Made by a program: the position numbers and the translations under genes. DNA of 64,000 nt. Source: CAVWUA01 sp963758025 (GTDB taxonomy: Bacteria > Planctomycetota > Planctomycetia > Isosphaerales > Isosphaeraceae). Positions 56,485 through 64,000 of this stretch are shown here, in pieces. Where the stretch lies: the NCBI GenBank assembly GCA_963758025.1, contig CAVWUA010000011.1, positions 181,280-245,279 of the forward strand, in the 5' to 3' direction. The notes under the pieces were generated by a model. That model saw only the letters and a program-made list of their open reading frames with translations. It searched no databases and was not told the DNA's origin. Position 1 is the first letter of the stretch, and every line of letters begins with the position of its first letter.

Positions 56485-57599
56485 ATGCCCGACCCGCGCT
56501 GGGAGACCCTGGCCGATATCCTGGTCCGTCATTCCACCCGTCTGACTTCAGGCGAAACCGTGCTCATCGAGTGCTTCGACCTGGAGGACGATACCCTGCC
56601 GCGCCTGCTCGTCCGCAAGGCCGCACGCCTCGGCGCGAATCCGCTGGTCGAGACCAAGAATACCCGGATCGTCCGCGAGCTGGTGCGCAATGCCTCGGAA
56701 CCTCAGATGAAGGCGATGGGACATTACGAGCTGGAACGGATGAAGCACGTGCAAGCCTATATCGGCCTGCGAGGTGCGCGCAACATCAACGAGATGGCCG
56801 ACGTTTCGTCCGAAAAATTGGGAATCTATAACACCTTCTATCTCAAACCCGTTCATTTCGAACAACGGGTCAAGCACACCCGTTGGTGCGTCTTGCGGTT
56901 GCCCAACGCGAGCATGGCCCAGCAAGCCGGGATGAGTACCGAGGCGTTTGAGGATTTCTACTTCGACGTCTGCAACATTGATTACGCTCGTCTCTCAAAG
57001 GCCCTTCAGCCTTTGGTCGATCGGATGGAGAAGGCCCGCGAGGTCCACATCACCGCACCGGAGACGGATCTGAGATTCTCCATCGAGGGGATTCCGGTTG
57101 TCCCGTGCTCCGGCGAGATGAACATCCCCGACGGTGAGGTCTTCACGGCCCCGGTGCGCGATTCAGTCGAGGGACGAATCCGGTTCAACACACCGACAAT
57201 TTATCAGGGCTCCTCCTTCGATGGAGTGAGGCTGGAATTCCGAAAGGGACGGATTACCTCGGCCGACTGCACCACCGGCGACGTGAAGAAACTCCGGTCC
57301 ATCTTCGATTCGGACGAGGGCGCGGCCCATATCGGCGAATGGTCGATCGGCTGCAACCCCCGCATCCTGGAGCCGATGCGCGATATCCTGTTCGATGAGA
57401 AGATTGCGGGAAGTTTTCATCTCACGCCGGGTAACGCGTATGACGAGGCAGATAATGGAAACCGCTCAAAGATTCACTGGGATCTCGTCCAGATCCAGCC
57501 CCGGAATACGGCGGCGGAATGATCGCCTTCGATGGCGAACCGATCCGCATCGACGGTCACTTCGTCCCTGAAGACCTGAAAGCTCTTGATCCCGAGTGA
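56485..57599 (+). CDS. M29-family aminopeptidase, one frame break near 3' end
   Basis: A 371-residue metallo-aminopeptidase (thermophilic aminopeptidase T/M29 type). ATG 56485. Conserved parts are LVRHSTRLTSGETVLIECFD, GSSFDGVRLEFRKGRI, and the metal-site region AAHIGEWSIGCNPRI. The expected C-terminal IHWDLVQIQPR continues only after one lost base near 57512: EYGGGMIAFDGEPIRIDGHF, ending LDPE with TGA at 57597. Without repair the protein would stop ten codons early at an artificial site. It likely removes N-terminal residues from peptides in the cytoplasm. Convergent with the giant surface protein; a terminator lies between. Confidence 0.88.
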
Positions 57600-57616
57600 T
57601 CCCCCAGCGCAGTGAG

Positions 57617-57665
57617 AAAAACTCCGGTGACCGCACCGTAGGGTGGTGCGATCGCCGGGGTTTTT
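57617..57665. terminator. Bidirectional hairpin terminator
   Basis: An imperfect stem (AAAAACTCCGGTGACCGCACC against GGTGGTGCGATCGCCGGGGT followed by TTTT) has a short loop, five Ts at the right end and five As at the left. It lies between the convergent M29 and giant surface-protein genes, and can stop transcripts from both. Confidence 0.75.
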
Positions 57666-57696
57666 AGATCGTCATCGTCAGCTATTGGATTGACGT

Positions 57697-60600
57697 TCAG
57701 ACCATCCGCCGGCGCGAGAGCGGGCCGGCCGGGACGCGATCGGCACTTCCCTGAGCGGTCACCGTGCTGGCGGCCCGTACCTGTCCCAGAACGTAGAACG
57801 GTGGTGTCGTCAGCCGGGACTGGACCGCGCCAAACGGCCCGAGACCAGAGATCGAACGGAGGGTGGTGACGCCATCGCCTCCGACGACTCTGCGTACGCT
57901 GCCGGTGAGCACACTCCGCCCCGGCGTGATACCGATGGCGCTCAGGTCCTTCCCCTCCCCGTTCGGCCAGCGCGTCAGCTCCAGCAAGCCTCCGTTCGCC
58001 AGTCGGAGGGAGACAAGGTCGCCGTTGCCGTCGTTGTAGGTGAGCGACGACCCGCGGGCGAATGAGTTCAGGTAATTTCCGCCGCTGCCACCATAATAAT
58101 CTCCATCGAGAAGGTTCCCGAAGCGATCGGTGACTCCGCCGGCGGTCGTACCGTTAATTTGGAGCTGATAGAAAGGCCCTGGGGCCAGTGGCTGCGACGG
58201 GGTCAGAATGACAACCTGCGAACCGGGGACATACGAAACTCCGGAGATCGGAATCACCCCTCCCGGTCTGCCGAAGTGGCCGGCGGTCGCGGAGGCGAAC
58301 AACTGGTAATTGGCGGGATTCAAGGCTCGCGCGGGGTCCAGCGGCTCGGTAAACGTCAGTTGCATGCCGGTGATCGCGGCCGAACCGAGCAACTGGAGGT
58401 TGGAGACTTGCGGCGCGTAGACGTCCACGTCGTTGTCCAGGATGTTCAGCACGGCCGACGATTGCGTGCCGAGCTGCGTCGTGGACTTGGCGATGCTGAG
58501 CAGAAGCTGGACAGTCTTCGTGCCGTCAAAGGCCGTGTCGTCGAGGATCGGGACAGTGAATGTCTTGGTCGTTTCACCGTCCTGGAAGACCATCACCCCA
58601 CCTGTCTGGACGAAGTCAGTGCCGTTGATGGCCGTACCCGGGACCGCAGCGTAATTCACCGCCACCTGCCCCTTGGTGCCACCGATGCGCCGCAGCGTGA
58701 TTGTCGCCTGACCGCTGTTCTCGTTGACCGTGAACGACGGCTGGGCATACTCTACCTTTCCGGGCGGGTTGACCACGGTCGTCCTGACGGTGGTCGCGTT
58801 GTTCCCGGCAAACAGGTCGTAGCCGACTCCCACGACCCGGCCCGTGTTGACGATCGTTCCCTCTCCGATGACCTCGGCGGTGATGGTCAGGGACGCGAAA
58901 TCCTTATGAACCAGATCGTTGACATGAGCGACGACCTCGTTACCAACCAGCCCGACCACGGAGACGCCCTTGATGGGGGTGGCCGAGATAAATCGCAGGT
59001 TCGACGGCAAGGCATCGCGGAAGGTGACGCCGGTGGCCTTGGAGGGGCCCCCGTTCGCCACGTAGACGATGTACGTGATCTGATCGCCCACCGTCAATGG
59101 ACCGGTCGGCGCCACGATGCCCACACCCAGATCGATCGGATTGACGGTGTTCACGACGGTCGTGAAGTCGTTTGCCGGGTTGGGATCGTCCGGAACGGCC
59201 AGACCCCCGGCCGAGTTGACCAGGGCACGAGAGGTGTCGGGGACCACCGTGAAGGTCAGTGTGGCGCTCTGTCCGACCCCCAGGTCACCGAACTGGACGA
59301 GAATCCGGTCCGTTGGGCTCGGCAGGAGAGTCCCCTGGCTGAGCCGAATGTTCTGTGGCGTCAAGCCCGCGGGGAGAATGTCGGCCATCCGGGAGTTCGT
59401 CGCCGTCGCCGGGCCGTTGTTCTTCATCGTCACGGTGTACGTCAACGGTTGGCCGATATCCACACTCTGAGCCGACGTGCGGATCGTCACGGCGATGTCG
59501 GCGGGATTGACCAGCGTGGTCGCGGTCGCGGTATTGTCGGTCAGCTTGGTATCGACCTCGTTGGAGGCGACCGTCACGGTGTTGGTGACCTTACCAGTCC
59601 CGCTCGGCGCCACGATGAGCCGAATGGTGGCCGACTGCCCGACGTTCAAGGCTCCGATCGTCGCCAGAACGTTCTGCCCATTCGCGGTGACCGTGCCGAT
59701 CTGCGTGCCGCTCGGTCCCGTAATGGAACCGGACTGGAACGTCAAACCGGCTGGCAATGTGTCGGTCAAGCGAGCATTACTGGCGTTGGTCGGTCCGTTG
59801 TTGGTGACGACCGCCGTGTACGTGAGTAGCTGGCCGGTCAGCACGGGGTCGGGCGTGTCCTGAAGTGTCACGGACAGGTCCGCCGCGGGGCTGATGGTGA
59901 CGTTGAGAGCCTTGCTATTGTCGGAAGGATTCGGGTCGGTCTCCGAGGCAATCACCGTGGCGGAGGTCGTGATGGTACCGATCGTTGATGGCGTGACCAC
60001 CACACGGACGGCGGCCGAGGCACGGGACGTCAACGTGGCGAGCGAACAGATCAGCGTGTTGCCGATTTGCTGGCAGTCACCGGTGGCACTCGAGAATCCC
60101 TTGATCGTCACGCTCGGCGGCAGGTTCGCCGTCAGCACGACGTTCGACGCGGCACCGGTCCCCCGTTGCTGACGTTGAAGACATAGACCAGATCCTGCCC
60201 GGTCGTCACCGGTTGCGGACTGGCGGTGATGCTCACGGCCAGGTCGGCCGGGATGTTCACCATGCTATCAATGGTGGCGGTGTTGTTGGCGGTGTTCGGG
60301 TCGATGGAATCGCTACTGACCGTGGCGGTGTTGGTGATCGTGCCCACCACCGTCGGCCGGACCACGATCGTGATATCGACCGGGAGATCGGTGGGTGCCA
60401 GCGTGTTGAGCGTGGCAACCACGTTGGTTCCCATCTGGCCCACCGACCCCTTGGCCGGGTCGATCGAGGCCGAGACGAAGGTCGTGCTCGCCGGCAACAT
60501 GTCGGTGACGATGATGTTGGATGCCGGATCGTTGCCGTTGTTCGTCACCGTGAGCGTGTAGGTCAGCAGGCCGTTGACGGTGGCTGGGTTGGGATCGGCC

Positions 60601-62294
60601 GTCTTGCGGAGATCCAGGTCGGTGATGTTCGCCAGGACCACCTGGCGGGTGGGGGAGAATTCCGACGTATCCCCCGTGGGGCTGGTGGCTGTGGCGGAAA
60701 TGTACTGGCCGACCTGCACGGGAACCGTCAGCAGGGTGTTGATCGCCACCGTGCCGGAGGAGTCGGTCGTGACCGTTTCCGTGGCGAGCAGCGTCTGGCC
60801 CTCGCCATTCCCCGACGGATCGGCGGAGTCGTTCGAGAAGTACTGGATGGTGAACTGTGTCCCCGGTGTGCTGTTGAGTACCCCATGCACCAGGGTCCGA
60901 CCAGCGCCGGTGCCGACGCTTGTCAAGATGGGAAAGTTCTGCAGGTTGTTCGGCCCGGTGTCGCCATCGCCGGGGTCATTGGGGGTGACACCGTTATTCG
61001 GATCGGCCGCATCAACAAGATTGATGCCCAGGCCCGCGTTCGAGACGATGGAATTGCTCAGAATCGAGATTCCCGTTCCCGAGGAAACGCGGACCCCGGC
61101 GCCCATGTTCGTCGAACCATTGAATGCGATCGTGTTGCCGGCTCCGGCGAGGGTGCCACCGATGCTGGAATTGTTGGCCCCCATCACATTGATGCCGGAT
61201 TGCTGGTTACCCAGCCCATCGATCCCGTTGCTGGCAAGGCCGATGTAGTTGCCTTGAATGATGAGCTGATTGCCACCGGAAAGGGCGATGCCGGAACCCT
61301 GGTTGCCGGAGATCACGTTGCGCTCCTCGGGCGCCGTGCCGCCGATGAGGTTGCGCCCGGTCGCGATCGTCTGAATGCCGGACCCGATATTGCCGACCGT
61401 GGCATTACCGTCCATGTTGGTTCCGATGTAGTTGCCCTGAATGACGTTGGACACGGTGCCAAAGCCCGTCAGGAGCACCCCGTCTCCCATGTTGCCGGAG
61501 ATGATGTTGCGGGTTCCATCGACGTTCCCGCCAATCTGGTTGAAGCTCCCGCCACTGATGCGAATCCCGCCTGACATATTCCCGATGGCCGCGTTCCCGG
61601 AATTGTTCGTCCCGATCAGGTTGCCGCGGATCTCCGTGGCGGAGGAACTGGTTCCCTGAATGTCGATCCCGAAACCGGTGTTGCCGGAAATCAGGTTGCG
61701 CAGACTGCCGGAGGTTCCGCCGATGGTGTTGTTCGAGGAGTTATTCAGGAGGATCCCCGCGTCCCCATTCGGCAAGGCGCTATCCCCCGCCGTGTTCGTC
61801 CCAATAAAGTTGCTCTCGATCAGGTTTCGGTCCGACTCCAGCAGGATGCCCGCCGCGCTGAACCGATTGATCGTCAACGCCTTGATGCCCGTGTTGCCGG
61901 CCGTCACCCGCAACCCATTGGCGTTTGTTCCAGCGTTGATGCCCGACACCTCGATCAGAGGCTTGTCCGTGTAACCGGGCTGGGTCGTGCCGTCGATCGT
62001 CACGGTGTCCAGAATCGTGGGCAAGGCGACCGGAGGCGCGATCGTGTGGAAACCCGAGCCACCGATGTTGAACTCGATCCGGTCGGTGCCCGATGTCTGG
62101 TTCGATTGCAGGATCGCTCGGCGGAGCGACCCCGGGGTCGAGCTCGCGATGGTGTTGATTCCGTTATCCGCGACAGTCGTCACGGTGAAGACCGCCAGGA
62201 GCTGGCGGGCCTCCAGATGCTCCACGGTTGGTTTGCGCAACCCAGGCCGGACTTTCTTTACCGGCCGACGGGTGCCGAATAGGCGTCCTCTCAT
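57697..62294 (-). CDS. Giant secreted surface protein: beta-helix, DUF11 repeats and Calx-beta, one frame break
   Basis: A polypeptide of about 1532 residues, with the frame broken near 60163 (one G lost). ATG 62294 has GGAG about nine bases upstream; an upstream GTG at 62312 is less likely. The N-terminus has a basic segment then LEARQLLA at residues 27-34, the planctomycete extracellular targeting signature. Residues about 150-420 form a parallel beta-helix of four roughly 65-residue repeats, each with NxIGGT, RNxISGN and NxIGTN. Residues about 555-1110 hold five DUF11-type Ig repeats (LLTYTLTVTNNG and relatives). Residues about 1175-1285 are Calx-beta (PSFTVNENSGQATITLRRIG), then SbsA-like Ig and a C-terminal domain. 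A likely cell-surface or adhesive protein. Confidence 0.88.
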
Positions 62295-62782
62295 GACTCT
62301 CTTCTCCAGCACACGTCAAGAGACCGGGGTGGACTGGTCAGACGACTCGCGAGCAGACACCCCAAACTATCGCCGACCGGGATTCGGTTCGGCTTGGCTC
62401 GCACGCGCCCCGCTGTTCACACCTATCCATGGAACCGAGTCTGGCCGATCCCGTCAAGGAAAAAATCCAACCATGCAAGCAATGATGATTTTTCTCCACG
62501 CCGCATAACACCGGTGTTCGGCTGGCGCAGCCGTGGAGCGACCTTGATTACATCATCGGACGAGACATCGAAAAAAAATGAGCGATCGATCGACGTGGCA
62601 GACGCGGGAGGCGTCAGTTTCGGACTCACCGTTCTGTTCGACGCAACGGCAATGCGGTTGGGACCGGGACCGAAGTCTCGAATGAGGAGGCCGACGAAGG
62701 GGGAACGGCCGGCGACCCGGCAGAGGATCGACGGCCGTTCGGCGGATTCCAGAGATCCCGTTGATCTCGCGGAAAGCCCCGC
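62295..62782. other. Intergenic region
   Basis: About 490 bp upstream of the giant protein and downstream of ilvD (both minus strand). No supported gene, repeat or tRNA. It must carry the giant protein's promoter; no clear hexamer pair could be placed. Confidence 0.45.
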
Positions 62783-64000
62783 TCAGTCCCACTTCAGAAT
62801 GGCGCCGGTATCGGCGCTGGTGGCCATGCTCGCGTACTTGGCGAGATACCCGCGCGTGAACCGAGGGGCCGGGGGCGTCCAGTCGCGTCGCCGGGCCTGC
62901 AATTGCTCGTCGCTGAGCCGCACCGCGAGTCGGCCGGCGGGGATGTCGATCTCAACGATGTCCCCTTCCTGGAGCAGGCCGATCGGCCCGCCAACGGCCG
63001 CCTCGGGACTGACGTGGCCGATCGAGGCGCCGGCCGTGCCGCCGGAGAACCGTCCGTCGGTGATGAGGGCGCACTTGTCGCCCAGACCGACCCCCTTGAT
63101 CGCGGTTGTCGGGGCGAGCATCTCCTGCATGCCAGGCCCCCCCTTGGGGCCTTCGTAGCGGATCACGACGACGTCGCCGGCCTTGACCTTGCCGAAGACG
63201 ATCCCGTTGTACGCGTCCTGCTCGCTCTCGAAGATCACGGCCGGACCGCTGTGCTGGAGCATCTTCGGATCGACGCCGGCCGTCTTCACGACCGCGCCAT
63301 CGGGGGCGAGATTGCCGTAGAGGATCGTCAGGCCGCCTTCGGGCGAGTAAGCATTCTCGACGGTGCGGATCACGTCGAAGGTGTCGAACCCTTCCTCGGG
63401 CGGTCCGAAGCCGTGATGGCCCAGCCCGTTCTTCGGTCCTCCGTTGGCTCCCTTCGTCTCGGCTTCGAGGACGGCAACGCCCAGTTCCGGGGGCTCGCCA
63501 GAGCCGGCCTCGGCGACGCTCGGCACGGTCCAGGCTTCACTCGTGCGCAGGCCGCCGGCACGAATCCGGGTGAACAAACGGGCTTCCTCGTCCGCGCCCT
63601 GAGCCCGCACATCGAAGTGGGCGATGTTCTCGCCGAGGGTCATCCCCGTGACGGTCCGACAGGAGAGATCGATCAGGCCGGACCGCCCGCGATCGACCTC
63701 GCCCAGGATCGTGTGGATGCCCCCGCGCGGGCCACGTCCTCGACGTGGTACTTGCCGGAGGGCGCGACCTTGCAGATGTTCGGTGTCTTGCGGCTCAGTT
63801 CGTTGATCCGGGCCATCGAGTACGGCACTTCGGCCTCGTGGGCGATGGCCAGGATGTGCAGGACGGTGTTCGTGCTGCCCCCCATGGCCATGTCGAGGAT
63901 CATCGCGTTGTCGAAGGCGGCTTTCGTGGCGATCTCGCGAGGCAGGAGGCCATGCCCCTCCCCCTTCTGACCGAACTCCCGGGCCATCGCCACGATGCGT
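62783..64000 (-). CDS. ilvD: Dihydroxy-acid dehydratase, C-terminal part, one frame break; 5' end outside window
   Basis: The C-terminal two thirds of IlvD, which dehydrates dihydroxy acids in valine, leucine and isoleucine synthesis with an Fe-S cluster. The frame is open to the right edge, so the first third of the protein (family length about 555) is missing. Visible motifs are DMAMGGSTNTVLH, LSCRTVTGMTLGENI (conserved Cys-Arg-Thr-Val-Thr-Gly), VIRYEGPKGGPGMQEML and ITDGRFSGGTAGASIGHVSP. The frame breaks near 63722 (one G lost from a G run) between HVEDVARAG and GIHTILGEV. It ends in ADTGAILKWD at 62783. Confidence 0.93.
   Translation of the reverse strand, partial: THRGDGPGVRSEGGGAWPPASRDRHESRLRQRDDPRHGHGGQHEHRPAHPGHRPRGRSAVLDGPDQRTEPQDTEHLQGRALRQVPRRGRGPRGGIHTILGEVDRGRSGLIDLSCRTVTGMTLGENIAHFDVRAQGADEEARLFTRIRAGGLRTSEAWTVPSVAEAGSGEPPELGVAVLEAETKGANGGPKNGLGHHGFGPPEEGFDTFDVIRTVENAYSPEGGLTILYGNLAPDGAVVKTAGVDPKMLQHSGPAVIFESEQDAYNGIVFGKVKAGDVVVIRYEGPKGGPGMQEMLAPTTAIKGVGLGDKCALITDGRFSGGTAGASIGHVSPEAAVGGPIGLLQEGDIVEIDIPAGRLAVRLSDEQLQARRRDWTPPAPRFTRGYLAKYASMATSADTGAILKWD

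Noticed and set aside
58159..59829. Long plus-strand open frame of 556 codons opposite the surface protein
   Set aside because: It mirrors the DUF11/Calx-beta gene on the minus strand, has no recognisable domain, and has the charged, Arg/Asp-rich composition expected of an antisense frame in GC-rich coding DNA.
60213..61574. Plus-strand open frame of 453 codons opposite the beta-helix region
   Set aside because: Shadow of the repeat-rich surface protein.
1..64000. CRISPR array or phage/defence island
   Set aside because: No regularly spaced direct repeats of 20-40 bases and no cas, integrase, capsid or restriction genes were seen.

Overview
This GC-rich window most likely comes from a planctomycete, probably an Isosphaeraceae-like lineage. 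The lineage is inferred from gene content, not from a marker-gene comparison. Indicators are a DUF1559/prepilin-type protein, a DUF1573 lipoprotein, two secreted sulfatases, a giant secreted protein with the N-terminal LEARQLLA signature known from planctomycete extracellular proteins, a PQQ-type beta-propeller, and an rpmA-obg-coaX-mnmE housekeeping block. No rRNA, tRNA or CRISPR array was recognised.

Layout. 1-7.2 kb: oxidoreductase (cut by the left edge), Rieske protein, small membrane proteins, LOG-type hydrolase, CAP-domain protein, CxxCH cytochrome and a large secreted esterase. 7.4-13.2 kb: a three-module amidohydrolase followed 27 bp later by a sulfatase. 13.2-14.9 kb: an ISKra4-like transposase. 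15.0-18.9 kb: a tightly packed four-gene envelope cassette (DUF1573 lipoprotein, pseudopilin, membrane-anchored protein, C39-like peptidase) behind a promoter with two inverted repeats. 19.3-27.5 kb: a second sulfatase, DMFase-like protein, thioredoxin-like protein, DUF72, histidine phosphatase, adenylate-kinase-like enzyme and OPT transporter. 27.8-31.6 kb: a membrane-fusion protein with a large Gly/Ser/Ala insertion and a ClpN-ThiD2-ThiE fusion, then a bidirectional terminator. 32-39 kb: beta-propellers, Gfo/Idh oxidoreductase, STAS protein and PhyH dioxygenase. 39.2-42.5 kb: rpmA-obg-coaX-mnmE. 42.8-47.2 kb: stand-alone E2-type acyltransferase, membrane proteins, M20 amidohydrolase and TPR protein. 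47.3-52.1 kb: a SbcCD-like YhaO/YhaN pair. 52.5-57.6 kb: a TolC-like protein with a long unknown N-terminus, an SDR and an M29 aminopeptidase. 57.7-62.3 kb: the giant surface protein. 62.8 kb to the end: ilvD, cut by the right edge.

Working together. Several genes look like a secreted carbohydrate/sulfate-ester and amide-degrading repertoire (esterase, amidohydrolases, sulfatases, beta-propellers, sugar-type oxidoreductase). The membrane-fusion protein and the TolC-like protein could belong to efflux or type I secretion machinery, but no ABC or RND pump lies beside either.

Caution. About 30 single-base-type reading-frame breaks interrupt otherwise well-conserved genes, including the essential rpmA. 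Twenty of the 30 fall between 2.2 and 15.6 kb. They look like consensus errors in short homopolymers rather than gene decay. Affected genes are annotated end to end as one CDS, with the break positions given.
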